DNA of 64,000 nucleotides from Hymenobacter sp. 5317J-9 (GTDB lineage Bacteria; Bacteroidota; Bacteroidia; Cytophagales; Hymenobacteraceae): the NCBI RefSeq assembly GCF_022921075.1, contig NZ_CP095050.1, forward strand, positions 1,612,001 through 1,676,000, read 5' to 3'. Shown one piece after another: positions 44,090-53,743 of this stretch. The notes under the pieces are model-generated. The model did not search any database and had not been told where the DNA came from. It saw only the letters and a list, made by a program, of their open reading frames with translations. Positions within the stretch are counted from its first letter, which is position 1. Every line of letters begins with the position of its first letter. Position numbers and translations under genes: made by a program.

Positions 44090-44914
44090 ATGCGCCATTT
44101 GCTTCGCTACCTCGGCCAGCGTCTCTACACTACCTGGGCTACGTTCTGGTTTGTGCTGCCGTTTGTGCTCACTTTTCCGCTGCAGTGGTTTTACAGCCGC
44201 CGGCCGGGGGGCGAGTACGTGGTGCACGCCATCAACCGGTGGTGGTCGTGGCTGTCCATTACCATGTGGGGCGTGCCAGTAGAGGTGGTGCGCGAAACCC
44301 GCGAGCCCGCGCCGCAGCCCTGCGTGTACGTGTCGAACCACGGCTCGTACATCGACATCATGATGATGTTCAAGTATATTCCGGGTTTCCTGAACATGAT
44401 GGGGAAGGCCTCGCTGGCCAAAACGCCGGTGTGGGGGCCCATCTTCGGCCGCGTCTACATCACCGTGGACCGGGCCAGCGCCGTGAGCCGCGGCAAGGCC
44501 ATGGTGATGGCCAAGCGCAGCCTGGCAGCCGGCAAGAGCATTGCCATTTTTGCCGAAGGCCGCATTTCGCCCACGCCGGGCAAGGAATTACTGCCGCTGC
44601 ACGACGGCGCTTTCCAAATGGCCATCGAAGCGGGCGTGCCCATTGTGCCGGTGGGCCAGCCGCTCAACCACATGTTCATGCCCGACGTGAAGGGCAGCCT
44701 GCGCGTGCGCTACCACCGGCTCAAAATCGTTTTTCACAAGCCCATTCCCACCACCGGCCTCACGCTGGCCGATATTCCGGCCCTGAAGGCGCGGGTGGCG
44801 GCACTGCTCACCGGTGATTTCCTGCCGGAAGGCGCCGTGAAGCCCGGCCCGAGTACTTGGCGCGACCCGGCCACCGTTGTGGAAGAACCCGCGCCCGAAC
44901 CGGCCAACTCCTAA
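44090..44914 (+). CDS. plsC: 1-acyl-sn-glycerol-3-phosphate acyltransferase
   Basis: Membrane acyltransferase that makes phosphatidic acid from lysophosphatidic acid. 274 residues. The N-terminal helix is at about 10-35 (TTWATFWFVLPFVLTFPLQW). The acceptor motif NHGSYID (NHxxxxD catalytic pair) sits in YVSNHGSYIDIMMMFKYI. Substrate motifs follow: GRVYITVDR, IFAEGRISPTPGKELLPLHD, and the proline-rich GVPIVPVGQPLNHMF. The C-terminal tail ends EEPAPEPANS. Start at the ATG at 44090 immediately after a promoter box. gatC follows 26 bp downstream, so the two may be co-transcribed. Confidence 0.93.
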   Translation: MRHLLRYLGQRLYTTWATFWFVLPFVLTFPLQWFYSRRPGGEYVVHAINRWWSWLSITMWGVPVEVVRETREPAPQPCVYVSNHGSYIDIMMMFKYIPGFLNMMGKASLAKTPVWGPIFGRVYITVDRASAVSRGKAMVMAKRSLAAGKSIAIFAEGRISPTPGKELLPLHDGAFQMAIEAGVPIVPVGQPLNHMFMPDVKGSLRVRYHRLKIVFHKPIPTTGLTLADIPALKARVAALLTGDFLPEGAVKPGPSTWRDPATVVEEPAPEPANS

Positions 44915-44940
44915 CTCTCAACTCCTAACTCATACCTGAA

Positions 44941-45228
44941 ATGAGCACCGACCTTGGCACCCTGCGCGGCCTGGCCCACCTGGCCCGCCTCGAATTTGAC
45001 GCTACCCGCGAGCAGCAGATGCTCGGCGACCTGAACAACATCCTCGATTTCGTGGCCCAGCTCGAAAGCCTCGACACGACGGGCGTGGAGCCGCTGGTGC
45101 ACCTCTCGCAGGAGGTGAACGTGCTGCGCGACGACGATGCCCGCAACACCGTGAGCCACCAGGACGGCCTGCGTAACGCTCCGCGCAAGGATTCCGACTA
45201 CTTCCGGGTGCCCAAAGTACTGGAATAG
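44941..45228 (+). CDS. gatC: Asp-tRNA(Asn)/Glu-tRNA(Gln) amidotransferase subunit C
   Basis: Small stabilising subunit of GatCAB, which converts Glu-tRNA(Gln) or Asp-tRNA(Asn) to the amidated forms. 95 residues, standard length. The sequence LGTLRGLAHLARLEFDATRE, DLNNILDFVAQLESLDTTGV and EPLVHLSQEVNVLRDDDARN is characteristic, ending DYFRVPKVLE. gatA and gatB are not adjacent. The following gene begins at the next base after its stop codon, indicating co-transcription. Confidence 0.95.
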   Translation: MSTDLGTLRGLAHLARLEFDATREQQMLGDLNNILDFVAQLESLDTTGVEPLVHLSQEVNVLRDDDARNTVSHQDGLRNAPRKDSDYFRVPKVLE

Positions 45229-47991
45229 TTGAACCCGAAACTCGCTTCGACGCGCGCCTGGCGCCCTACGTGGCTGGGCGTGCTGGCTGCGCTGGCCGTG
45301 GGGCTGGCCGTCTTTTACTACTTCACGGGCGCCGACAGCACCCTGCCCATGCGCTTGGTGCCGCAGCTGCAGGCCGTGCCGCTTACGCTGGAGCAGGTTG
45401 CGGCCGGCCCGGTGCGCGTGCCGGTGCAGGCCAGCGGCTTTATTGTAAGCTTGACGCACGACGTGGCCGGGCCGTTTACGCAGCCGGTGGCGGCCTTGCT
45501 GTTTTTGCTGCTGCTGGCGGCGGCGCTGGTGGGCTGGGTGGCGGTGGCCAGCACGCTGGCCCGGCTGGCGTTTGTGGCGGGCATGATTCCGGTTATTTTC
45601 CTGCTGCTGTCGCTCAATACCGAGTCGCTGGGCATTTTCAACACCAGCGAGCGGTACTTCCTGTACCTGATGCTGGGGCTGGTGGGCGGCGGGGCTTACA
45701 TGCTGCACGCCTTTGCCGAGGACTGGCGCCTGGGGCGGCGCGTGCTGGTGCTGGGCGCCATTGTGGCCGGTCTGAGCATCTTGATTTTCAGCCAAAGCCA
45801 GCTGTCGGCCGCCGAAACGGCTTTACATCTGGCTGCCTATGCCACGCCCGGCGGAGCCGTGCTGGTGGCGCTGCTCGTGCTATGGGTAGGGGTGGAGAAT
45901 ATTCGGGCCCTGCTCTGGTTTAATGCGCAGGCCGAGCAGCCGGGCAGCCGGTTTGGCCTGGGGCCGTTTGTAGCGGCCAGCCTCGTGTATCTGGGCGTGC
46001 TGCTGTTGTACGTGTGGAACGACGGCCTGCAGCTGCTGCCGGGCGTGAGCTTCGACCCCTTGGTGCTGCTGCTGCCGGCCGTGCTGGCTGGCGGGCTGGG
46101 CCTGCGCCTGCGGGCACCCAGCTACGCCGGCACGGTGCCGTATGCCGAAGCCCGGGTGCTGTATCCGTTGGTAGTAGCCGGCGCGGCAGGCTCCCTAGCT
46201 TATGCCTTTGCCACCGATAACACCCCGCTGCTGGCGGCGGCGCGTGGCTTCACGGGATTGGCTTTGCTGCTGGTGAGCGGAAGCTTCTGGCTGTATGTGC
46301 TCATTAATTTTATGCCGCTCATTCAGCAGCGGCTGCGGGTGTTCCGGGTGGCGTTTGAGCCGCGCCGGCTGCCATTCTATACGGTGTACGTGCTGGCGGT
46401 GGGGGGCATCGTTATCATTCAATCGCGCCGCAGCTTCCCGCTGCCCGACCAGGTGCAGGCCGGCCAGTACAACAACCTCGGCGACCTGGCCCGCCAGCAA
46501 AGCGAAGCCGCTCCCGACGACCTCAGCTTGGCCGTGCTGGCCGAGCGCTACTACGCCGAAAGCGGCGACGTGCTCTACCGCGGCAACCAGCACGCCCAGT
46601 TCGGCCGGGCGGCCCTCTACCGCTTCCGGCAGCAGCGCGGCAACGAAATCGTGGCCCTGAACCGGGCGCTGCTGCGCGGGCCCAGCGAGAAGGTGTCGGT
46701 GCGCTTGGCCGGCTTGTTCAATCAGCCCGAGGATTTGTTTGAGGGCCTCGACATTCTGCGGCGCGGCCTGAAAGCGCAGCCCCGCAGCGCAGCCATAGCC
46801 GGAGACCTAGCCCAGCTTTTTACCAAAACGGCCCTCAGCGACTCCGTGGGCTACTACCTTGACCAGGCCGAGCGCCTGAACCCCGGCAGCTACGCCAGTC
46901 GCACCAACCAACTGGGCTACCTGCTCAGCCAGAACCTCTACGCCGAAGCCCGGAAGCAGCCCGCCGGCAGCAACCCAGCCACTGAGCCGGCCCTGGCGGC
47001 CAACCAGCTGCTGCTAGGTCTGCTCACGAAACCCACGCAAGCTGCTGCGCCGGTGACGCCCGCAGTGCTGGACGATGCCACCTTTGCCCAACTCTACCAT
47101 GCGGTGCTGGCCGATATTAAAGCCCGAAACGCGGCTGGAATGCAGCAGGTATTGCCCAAGCTGAGCCAACTGGCTAAAGTGGAGGCCAATGCGCCGTATT
47201 ACGAGCAGCTCATGTTTTTGCAGGCTTACTCGCGCCACGCGCTGGGGCAGGAGCGGGTGGCCCGGCAAATTTTGCTGCCGCTGGCAGCGGGCACCACGGG
47301 CACGGCAGCCTACTACCAGATGCTGCTGGGCTTGTGGCAACTGCAGCAGGGGCAGTACGCCACGGCTGCCGACCAACTGGCCTTTGCGGCGTCGCACGGC
47401 GCGGTGCAGGCCGGCGAAACGCGAGCCTACGCGTTGGCTTTGAATGGGCAATTGGATTCGGCGCGCGCCCAGGCGCAACGGCTGGCGTCGACGCCCGACT
47501 CGGCCATCCAGCTGCTAGGGCAGCGCACGCTGGCGCAGCTGGCGACGGCTTCGTTTGCCGCGGGAGCAGCACCGGCGGCGCGGCTTGGCAACGACTGGCT
47601 GGCCCAGGCCCGGCAGTCTGAGCAGGCCAATCGAGCAGCCGCCGCTAAAACTTACCAGCGCATTGTGCGCGAGGCGCCGTTCAACGAGCCGGCCATTCTG
47701 GCCGCAGGCCGCTTCTACACGAAGCAGCGCAACTTCACGGCCGCCTACGAAGCCCTGCGCGCCGGCCTCGACGAAAACCCTCAGTCATCGGCGCTGTTGA
47801 GGGCCTACGCGCTGGCTGCCGCCGACGCCGGCCTCACCGAATATGCCACCGATGCGCTGGCCCAGTTGCGCCGCCAGCTGGCACCCGCCGCGTATGCTAC
47901 TTTAGCGGCCGAGTACGAGCAGCACCGGGCAACCCGCGCGGCTGCTACCGACTCTTTCTCCGTTGCGCCTGACATTCCTCCTCTGCAATAA
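45229..47991 (+). CDS. Large polytopic membrane protein with C-terminal TPR domain, unknown
   Basis: Predicted 920 residues, translated from a TTG directly after the gatC stop (no ATG lies upstream of the first hydrophobic helix at about 13-32, WLGVLAALAVGLAVFYYFTG). About ten to twelve membrane helices fill residues 1-405. A periplasmic or cytoplasmic segment follows, then roughly 500 residues of helix-rich TPR-like repeats (QLFTKTALSDSVGYYLDQAE, LANQLLLGLLTKPTQ, FYTKQRNFTAAYEALRAGLD). No catalytic motif or named family recognised. The length and layout suggest a scaffold or assembly factor. The neighbouring ABC ATPase gene (12 bp downstream) may be a functional partner, but this is only positional. 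Confidence 0.75.
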   Translation: MNPKLASTRAWRPTWLGVLAALAVGLAVFYYFTGADSTLPMRLVPQLQAVPLTLEQVAAGPVRVPVQASGFIVSLTHDVAGPFTQPVAALLFLLLLAAALVGWVAVASTLARLAFVAGMIPVIFLLLSLNTESLGIFNTSERYFLYLMLGLVGGGAYMLHAFAEDWRLGRRVLVLGAIVAGLSILIFSQSQLSAAETALHLAAYATPGGAVLVALLVLWVGVENIRALLWFNAQAEQPGSRFGLGPFVAASLVYLGVLLLYVWNDGLQLLPGVSFDPLVLLLPAVLAGGLGLRLRAPSYAGTVPYAEARVLYPLVVAGAAGSLAYAFATDNTPLLAAARGFTGLALLLVSGSFWLYVLINFMPLIQQRLRVFRVAFEPRRLPFYTVYVLAVGGIVIIQSRRSFPLPDQVQAGQYNNLGDLARQQSEAAPDDLSLAVLAERYYAESGDVLYRGNQHAQFGRAALYRFRQQRGNEIVALNRALLRGPSEKVSVRLAGLFNQPEDLFEGLDILRRGLKAQPRSAAIAGDLAQLFTKTALSDSVGYYLDQAERLNPGSYASRTNQLGYLLSQNLYAEARKQPAGSNPATEPALAANQLLLGLLTKPTQAAAPVTPAVLDDATFAQLYHAVLADIKARNAAGMQQVLPKLSQLAKVEANAPYYEQLMFLQAYSRHALGQERVARQILLPLAAGTTGTAAYYQMLLGLWQLQQGQYATAADQLAFAASHGAVQAGETRAYALALNGQLDSARAQAQRLASTPDSAIQLLGQRTLAQLATASFAAGAAPAARLGNDWLAQARQSEQANRAAAAKTYQRIVREAPFNEPAILAAGRFYTKQRNFTAAYEALRAGLDENPQSSALLRAYALAAADAGLTEYATDALAQLRRQLAPAAYATLAAEYEQHRATRAAATDSFSVAPDIPPLQ

Positions 47992-48003
47992 GTATTTCGA
48001 GCC

Positions 48004-48723
48004 ATGAACCCCAACGTCATCGAAACCAAGGATATCGCCAAGAACTACGTCATGGGCACGGAAGTCATCCACGCCCTGCGTTCGGTGAGCATCCAGATTC
48101 CGCGCGGCGAGTACGTGGCGTTCATGGGCCCCTCGGGCTCGGGCAAGTCCACGCTGATGAACATTGTGGGCTGCCTCGACACGCCCAGCAAAGGCCAGTA
48201 CATCCTCAACGGGCAGGATGTGAGCCGCATGAGCGACAACGAATTGGCCGAAGTGCGCAACAAGGAAATCGGCTTCGTTTTCCAGAGCTTCAACTTGCTG
48301 CCCCGCGCCAGCGCCCTCGACAACGTGGCCCTACCGCTCATCTACGCTGGCCTGAGCAAGCGTGAGCGCAACGAGCGCGCGTTGGAGTCGCTGCGTTCGG
48401 TGGGCTTGGCCGACCGCGCCTCGCACCGCCCCAACGAGCTAAGCGGCGGGCAGCGCCAGCGCGTGGCCATTGCCCGCGCCCTCGTGAACAACCCCAGCGT
48501 GCTGTTGGCCGACGAACCCACCGGCGCCCTCGATTCGAAAACCAGCCACGAAATCATGGATTTGTTTGAGGCGCTGTATGCCAAGGGCAACACCATCATC
48601 ATGGTAACGCACGAAGAGGACATTGCCCGCTACGCCCACCGCATTGTGCGCTTGCGCGACGGCTTAATTGAGACGGACGAGGTGAACCACGACATTACGA
48701 CCCACGCGGCGGCGGGGCATTAA
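48004..48723 (+). CDS. ABC transporter ATP-binding protein (LolD/MacB type)
   Basis: ATPase subunit of a MacB/LolD-family exporter, 239 residues. Walker [10 protein letters not shown] (about 42-50), Q-loop [16 protein letters not shown], signature [15 protein letters not shown] (about 146-160), Walker [14 protein letters not shown], and switch His in [14 protein letters not shown]. The start gives [20 protein letters not shown]. No permease gene is adjacent in the window, so it is either an orphan ATPase or works with the preceding large membrane protein (inference). The LolD-like signature suggests lipoprotein release or macrolide/peptide export rather than nutrient import. Confidence 0.93.
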   Translation: MNPNVIETKDIAKNYVMGTEVIHALRSVSIQIPRGEYVAFMGPSGSGKSTLMNIVGCLDTPSKGQYILNGQDVSRMSDNELAEVRNKEIGFVFQSFNLLPRASALDNVALPLIYAGLSKRERNERALESLRSVGLADRASHRPNELSGGQRQRVAIARALVNNPSVLLADEPTGALDSKTSHEIMDLFEALYAKGNTIIMVTHEEDIARYAHRIVRLRDGLIETDEVNHDITTHAAAGH

Positions 48724-48741
48724 AGACACGAATAGGAAAAA

Positions 48742-48859
48742 GAACGTCATGCTCATCTGGCGTCCGCGCCGCCGAAGCATCTCTACCGCGCAACGCAGTC
48801 CATTCGATTGAATTTACTAGTGCGGTAGAGATGCTTCGGCTGCGCTCAGCATGACGTTC
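48742..48859. repeat. Long inverted repeat, copy 4 with a disrupted left arm
   Basis: The right arm (48822-48859) is a full family arm. The left arm starts GAACGTCATGCTC at 48742 but has about a dozen substituted or inserted bases (CATCTGGCGTCCGCGCCG) before resuming CGAAGCATCTCTACCGC to 48789. It lies between the ABC ATPase and cobalamin adenosyltransferase genes, ending 21 bp before the latter's ATG. Confidence 0.93.
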
Positions 48860-48880
48860 TAAAAGTTATTTCCGCATCAT

Positions 48881-49429
48881 ATGAAAATCTACACCAAAAC
48901 CGGCGACAAAGGCCTCACGTCCCTCATTGGCGGCACGCGGGTGCCCAAAAGCAGCCTGCGCATTGAGTGCTACGGCACCGTGGACGAGCTGAATGCCCAC
49001 ATTGGGCTGGTGCGCGACCAGGACGTGAATGCTCCCCGCCGGCCGTTGCTGAAGGAAATTCAGGACCGGCTGTTCACCATCGGCTCGGCCCTGGCGGCCG
49101 ACCCCGAGAAGTCGAAAATGAAGCTGCCCGACCTGCACGAGGCCGACGTGACGCTGCTGGAAGACGAGATGGACCGCCTAAACCTGGAATTGCCGGAGCT
49201 GCGCGCTTTCATCCTGCCCGGCGGGCACCCGGCCGTGAGCCACGCGCACGTGGCCCGTTGCGTGTGCCGACGGGCTGAGCGCCTAGCCATTCACCTCGGC
49301 GAAGAGTCGTTCGTGGCCGAGCTGGTGGTGGTGTATTTGAACCGCTTGTCCGACTATCTGTTTGTGCTGAGCCGGGCCATGGCCCACGACCTGGGCGTGG
49401 AAGAAGTGACCTGGCAGGCACGACTTTGA
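48881..49429 (+). CDS. Cob(I)alamin adenosyltransferase, PduO type
   Basis: Transfers adenosyl from ATP to cob(I)alamin to make adenosylcobalamin, the cofactor of methylmalonyl-CoA mutase encoded at the start of the window. 182 residues, start MKIYTKTGDKGLTSLIGGTR, which holds the TKTGDxG...LxGGxR ATP-binding motif of the PduO/MMAB family. Further signatures are YGTVDELNAHIGL, FILPGGHPAVSHAHVARCVC and YLNRLSDYLFVLSR. It is trimeric in the family. An inverted repeat precedes it. The functional link with mutAB is established chemistry; co-regulation is not shown. Confidence 0.95.
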   Translation: MKIYTKTGDKGLTSLIGGTRVPKSSLRIECYGTVDELNAHIGLVRDQDVNAPRRPLLKEIQDRLFTIGSALAADPEKSKMKLPDLHEADVTLLEDEMDRLNLELPELRAFILPGGHPAVSHAHVARCVCRRAERLAIHLGEESFVAELVVVYLNRLSDYLFVLSRAMAHDLGVEEVTWQARL

Positions 49430-49552
49430 TGAAAATGGTGTCTTAGCCATGCCCTCTTGTTGATGATGGCCCGTGGCGGCAGTCATCGCCCCCGCATCCT
49501 ACGTACTTCTCAAAATCCCACCCACTCTATTGTTCCCTGAACTTGCTCGCTC

Positions 49553-50617
49553 ATGATTGACATTCTTCCCATTCGCACCCAGCCCACCACGGCGTCCCGC
49601 CTGGCCTCGGTCGATTTTGACCACCTGGAATTCGGCAAGGCGTTTTCTGACCACATGTTTGCCGTGGATTTCGTCAACGGCGAATGGCAGGAAGCCCAGA
49701 TAGTGCCCTACGGCGACATGGTGGTGAGTCCCGCCAACTCGGCCTTGCACTACGGCCAGGCCATTTTTGAGGGCATGAAGGCCTACCACCAGCACGACGG
49801 CGGCGTGGCCTTGTTTCGGCCCCTCGACAACTGGGCCCGTCTCAATTCCTCGGCGGAGCGCATGTGCATGCCCACCATCCCGGAAGAGCTGTTTATGAAC
49901 GGCTTGCGTGAGCTGCTGAAGCTCGACGCCGCCTGGGTGCCCTCGGCGCCGGGCGCGTCGCTCTACATCCGGCCCTTTATGTTTGCCACTGATGGGTTCA
50001 TTGGCGTGCGACCGTCGGAGAAGTACCGTTTCATGATTTTCACCTGCCCGGTGGGCCTGTACTTCAACAAGCCCCTACGCGTGCGCTTCGAGCAGAAGTA
50101 CGTACGCTCGGCCGAGGGCGGCGCGGGCTACGCCAAAAACGCTGGCAACTACGGCGCCGCCATGTACCCCACCAAACTGGCCCAGAACGAGGGCTACAAC
50201 CAACTCATCTGGACCGATGCCTCGCAGCACCAGTACGTGGAAGAGTCGGGCACAATGAACGCCATTTTCGTGATTGACGGCAAGGTGGTGACGCCGGCCT
50301 TGAGCACCAGCATCCTCGACGGCGTGACGCGCCGCAGCGTGCTGCAGCTAGCCCGCGATATGGGCCTGACCGTGGAAGAGCGCAAGCTTGGCAGCCGCGA
50401 GGTGATGGACGCCCTGGCCGCCGGTAAGCTCGAAGAAGCCTTCGGCGTGGGCACGGCTGCGACCATTGCGCCCATTGCTACCATCGGCTACGAGGGTCAC
50501 GACTACGACCTGCCCGTGACCGGCCCCCAGGCCTTCTCCAAGCGCGTAACCGCGGCATTGGATGCCATTCGCACCGGCGAAGGCGCCGACGTGCACAACT
50601 GGATGGTGCGCATTTAA
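49553..50617 (+). CDS. ilvE: Branched-chain amino acid aminotransferase
   Basis: PLP enzyme of fold type IV that interconverts Leu, Ile, Val with their 2-oxo acids. 354 residues, the long (BCAT class II) form. The pyridoxal lysine is Lys195 in GYAKNAGNYGAAM, with the substrate/PLP blocks NSALHYGQAIFEGMKAYH, PTIPEELFMNGLRELL and EESGTMNAIFVIDG following. The start at the ATG at 49553 gives MIDILPIRTQPTTASRLASV. Roughly 120 bp of unremarkable sequence separate it from the adenosyltransferase gene. An inverted repeat follows its stop. Confidence 0.96.
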   Translation: MIDILPIRTQPTTASRLASVDFDHLEFGKAFSDHMFAVDFVNGEWQEAQIVPYGDMVVSPANSALHYGQAIFEGMKAYHQHDGGVALFRPLDNWARLNSSAERMCMPTIPEELFMNGLRELLKLDAAWVPSAPGASLYIRPFMFATDGFIGVRPSEKYRFMIFTCPVGLYFNKPLRVRFEQKYVRSAEGGAGYAKNAGNYGAAMYPTKLAQNEGYNQLIWTDASQHQYVEESGTMNAIFVIDGKVVTPALSTSILDGVTRRSVLQLARDMGLTVEERKLGSREVMDALAAGKLEEAFGVGTAATIAPIATIGYEGHDYDLPVTGPQAFSKRVTAALDAIRTGEGADVHNWMVRI

Positions 50618-50631
50618 CACGATTTAATCGG

Positions 50632-50733
50632 CTGTCATCCTAAGTGCAACGAAGGACCTTATTACGGCAGAACAGTTTGCAGTAATTACTTCTTCCGGCG
50701 TGACAAGTTCCTTCGCTACGCTCAGGATGACAG
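50632..50733. repeat. Long inverted repeat, divergent copy 5
   Basis: Arms CTGTCATCCTAAGTGCAACG (50632 onward, to 50660) and CTTCGCTACGCTCAGGATGA (to 50733, from 50705) pair imperfectly and belong to the widespread CTCAGGATGACA type. It lies between ilvE and gcvT and is followed by a separate strong terminator. Confidence 0.88.
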
Positions 50734-50741
50734 AAGTTTCG

Positions 50742-50778
50742 GAAAAGCCGCTTTCATCCGAAGCGGCTTTTCTTTTTT
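50742..50778 (+). terminator. Intrinsic terminator after ilvE
   Basis: GAAAAGCCGCTT (50742-50753) pairs exactly with 50761-50772, then CTTTTTT-type run. Directly upstream of gcvT, so it separates the two genes. Confidence 0.85.
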
Positions 50779-50830
50779 GCCCCACCTTTGTAGCCCAATC
50801 CCACCAACCCGCCAATCCATCATCCCGCCC

Positions 50831-51934
50831 ATGACCGTTTCCCTGAAAACCGTTACCCTCAACGACACGCACCGCGCGCTGGGTGCAAAAATGGTGCCTT
50901 TTGCCGGCTACGACATGCCGGTGCGCTATTCCTCCGACCTCGACGAGCACCACACGGTGCGCCGCGCGGTGGGCATCTTCGACGTGTCGCACATGGGCGA
51001 GTTCCGGCTGCGCGGCCCCGAGGCCCTCGACCTCATTCAGCGCGTGACCAGCAACGACGCCAGCAAGCTCGCCGATGGCAAGGCCCAGTATTCGTGCCTG
51101 CCCAACCACGACGGCGGCATTGTGGACGACCTGCTGGTGTACAAGCTGGCCGACAACGACTACCTGCTGGTAGTCAACGCCTCCAACATCGAAAAGGACT
51201 GGAACTGGATTCAGCACCACAACACCAAGGGCGTGGAAATGGAAGACATTTCCGACCGCACCAGCCTGTTTGCCGTGCAGGGCCCCAAGGCCATTGCCGC
51301 CCTGCAGTCGCTCACCGACGTGGACCTGAGCAGCATTCCGTACTATTCTTTCGTGCAGGGCACCTTCGCCGGCGCCCCCGATGTCATCATTTCGGCCACC
51401 GGCTACACCGGGGCGGGCGGCTTCGAACTCTACATTCCCAATGAGTACGCCGCGCAGGTCTGGGACCGAATCATGACCGCCGGCCAGCCCTACGGCCTCA
51501 AGCCCATTGGCCTGGGTGCCCGCGACACGTTACGCCTGGAAATGGGTTTTGCCCTCTACGGCAATGACATCGACGACACGACTTCGCCCCTGGAAGCCGG
51601 CTTGGGCTGGATTACCAAATTCACCAAGGACTTCACTAACTCCGAAAACCTGAAGAAGCAGAAAGAGGCCGGCGTGACCAAAAAGCTGGTGGGCTTCATC
51701 ATGGACGGTCCCGGCATTCCGCGCGGCCACTATGAATTGGTAGACGGCAATGGCCAGAAAATCGGCGACGTCACCAGCGGCACGCAGTCGCCCTCGCTCA
51801 GCAAAGGCATTGGCATGGGCTACGTGAAGACGGAATTTGCCGCGCCCGGCACCCAAATCTTCGTGCAGATTCGCGGCAAAAACCTACCTGCCACCGTCAG
51901 CAAGCTGCCGCTGACCAAGGGAACGGAGGAATAG
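50831..51934 (+). CDS. gcvT: Aminomethyltransferase, glycine cleavage T-protein
   Basis: Tetrahydrofolate-dependent component of the glycine cleavage system: releases ammonia from the aminomethyl-lipoyl H-protein and forms methylene-THF. 367 residues from the ATG at 50831 ([20 protein letters not shown]). Family blocks are [45 protein letters not shown], the catalytic-region [13 protein letters not shown] and [29 protein letters not shown] sequence 42 nt upstream is one mismatch from the -7 box. gcvH and gcvP are not in the window. The in-frame start at 50777 is not family-like. Confidence 0.96.
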   Translation: MTVSLKTVTLNDTHRALGAKMVPFAGYDMPVRYSSDLDEHHTVRRAVGIFDVSHMGEFRLRGPEALDLIQRVTSNDASKLADGKAQYSCLPNHDGGIVDDLLVYKLADNDYLLVVNASNIEKDWNWIQHHNTKGVEMEDISDRTSLFAVQGPKAIAALQSLTDVDLSSIPYYSFVQGTFAGAPDVIISATGYTGAGGFELYIPNEYAAQVWDRIMTAGQPYGLKPIGLGARDTLRLEMGFALYGNDIDDTTSPLEAGLGWITKFTKDFTNSENLKKQKEAGVTKKLVGFIMDGPGIPRGHYELVDGNGQKIGDVTSGTQSPSLSKGIGMGYVKTEFAAPGTQIFVQIRGKNLPATVSKLPLTKGTEE

Positions 51935-51941
51935 GCTTTTG

Positions 51942-52014
51942 GTGACGAATGGTTAACGGTTAGCGAATAATAGTTGCCATTTTTTATAACCATTAACCGT
52001 TACCCATTAATCAC
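51942..52014. repeat. Imperfect inverted repeat before comB
   Basis: Arms 51942-51962 and 51994-52014 match in 18 of 21 positions (core TAACGGTTA). It resembles in base composition the AACTG-type repeat at 7531 rather than the GTCATGCTGAGC family. It ends 6 bp before the GTG start of comB. Confidence 0.7.
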
Positions 52015-52020
52015 TAAGAA

Positions 52021-52743
52021 GTGCCTAAAGTAGATATCTGCTTCTCGCCCGAGTTGCTGCATTTATATGATTTGCGCGGCCGGGTGGCCGTTATTGTGGA
52101 CATTCTGCGGGCGTCGAGCACCATCGTGACGGCGCTGGGGGAAGGCGTGACGCACGTTTTTCCGGTGGCCTCGCTCGATGAGTGCACCGCCTACGGCCAG
52201 CAGCACGGCTGCCTCACCGCCGCTGAGCGCGACGGCCTGCCCGCGCCCGGCTTCGACCTCGGCAACTCGCCCTTCGGCTTTCTGGATGAGGCGCGGCCGG
52301 TGCGCGGCCGTGCCCTCACCATCAGCACCACCAATGGCACGGCGGCGCTGCGCCGCTCCCTGGCTGCCGAGGCCGTGGTGGTGGGCGCGTTTCTCAACTT
52401 GGAAGCAGTTGCTGCCTTCGCCCGTGCCCAGGGCCGCGACGTGCTGGTGGTTTGCGCCGGCTGGAAAGGCCAGTTCTGCCTCGAAGACACCGTTTTTGGA
52501 GGTGCCCTGGCCGAGCGACTGGCGCCGGACTTCGACGTGCGTAGCTCCGATGCGACGTTGGCCGCGCTGCACCTGTGGCAACAGGGCAAGGGCGACTTAT
52601 CGGCCTATTTGCTGCAATCGGCCCACGTGCGCCGGCTCAATTCGCTGGAAGCCAGCAAAGATTTTGCCTTCTGCCTGCGGGTGGATGCGTATGCCGACGT
52701 GCTGCCCATCTGGCGCGATGACCGGCTGGTTAACAATGGGTAG
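52021..52743 (+). CDS. comB: 2-phosphosulfolactate phosphatase family protein (ComB-like)
   Basis: 240 residues translated from GTG at 52021 (MPKVDICFSPELLHLYDLRG). ComB-family blocks are visible: VAVIVDILRASSTIVTALGE, FDLGNSPFGF, TISTTNGTAAL, VVCAGWKGQFCLEDTVFGGA and FCLRVDAYADVLPIW. In coenzyme M biosynthesis ComB dephosphorylates 2-phosphosulfolactate, but most bacterial homologues lie outside that pathway and their substrate is uncertain; no other coenzyme M genes are here. No ATG start is available at the N-terminus, and an inverted repeat lies just upstream. Confidence 0.88.
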   Translation: MPKVDICFSPELLHLYDLRGRVAVIVDILRASSTIVTALGEGVTHVFPVASLDECTAYGQQHGCLTAAERDGLPAPGFDLGNSPFGFLDEARPVRGRALTISTTNGTAALRRSLAAEAVVVGAFLNLEAVAAFARAQGRDVLVVCAGWKGQFCLEDTVFGGALAERLAPDFDVRSSDATLAALHLWQQGKGDLSAYLLQSAHVRRLNSLEASKDFAFCLRVDAYADVLPIWRDDRLVNNG

Positions 52744-52752
52744 TGGTTGAAA

Positions 52753-52848
52753 GGCCGTCATGCTGAGCGCAGCCGAAGCATCTCTACAGGAGTAGTATCT
52801 ATTTACTCTCACGGTAGAGATGCTTCGGCTGCGCTCAGCATGACGGCC
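52753..52848. repeat. Long inverted repeat, copy 6 of dispersed family
   Basis: Arms 52753-52787 and 52814-52848 pair perfectly over 35 bp, with the family core GTCATGCTGAGCGCAGCCGA and a 26-bp spacer. Here it sits between convergent genes (comB and mazG-like) and can serve as a shared terminator. Confidence 0.95.
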
Positions 52849-52869
52849 GCTTGGCTTTTGCCCCAACCA

Positions 52870-53196
52870 CTACTGTAGCTTCTCGTTGTTTTTGTGGCGC
52901 TGGCTGTCGCGCTGGGTCTTCTTGTCCAGGTTGCGGGCCATGGCTTCGGTGAGGTTGATGCCCGTCTGGTTGGCCAGGCAGATGACGACGAACAGCACAT
53001 CGGCCAGCTCATCGCCAAGGTCCTTGCCTTTGTCAGACTCCTTGAAGGACTGCTCGCCGTATTGGCGGGAGATGAGCCGGGCCACTTCGCCCACTTCTTC
53101 GGTGAGGATGGCCATGTTGGTGAGCTCACTGAAATAGCGGACGCCCGTGGTTTTTATCCAGCTGTCGACGGTTTGCTGGGCTTCTTCGATGGTCAT
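52870..53196 (-). CDS. MazG-like nucleotide pyrophosphohydrolase
   Basis: Small all-alpha NTP pyrophosphohydrolase, 108 residues, starting MTIEEAQQTVDSWIKTTGVR. The metal-binding helix motif EExGExxR is present as LTEEVGEVARLISR, and the second acidic helix as DLGDELADVLFVVICLA (ExxD). It hydrolyses aberrant or signalling nucleotides in the family. It is the last gene of a minus-strand run, 34 bp after dtd. Confidence 0.92.
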   Translation of the reverse strand: MTIEEAQQTVDSWIKTTGVRYFSELTNMAILTEEVGEVARLISRQYGEQSFKESDKGKDLGDELADVLFVVICLANQTGINLTEAMARNLDKKTQRDSQRHKNNEKLQ

Positions 53197-53230
53197 GAAC
53201 GGGGACGGTTAAGCGCGTTGAGAACGGATG

Positions 53231-53677
<447 letters not shown>

Positions 53678-53743
53678 AAGGCAGAACAGCGCCGGGGCGC
53701 AAACCAAGTGAGCCGCGAAGCTACGGCCCCGCGCCAACACGCC

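Noticed and set aside
52021..52743. Evidence for coenzyme M biosynthesis
   Set aside because: Only a ComB-family phosphatase is present; none of the other pathway genes are in the window.
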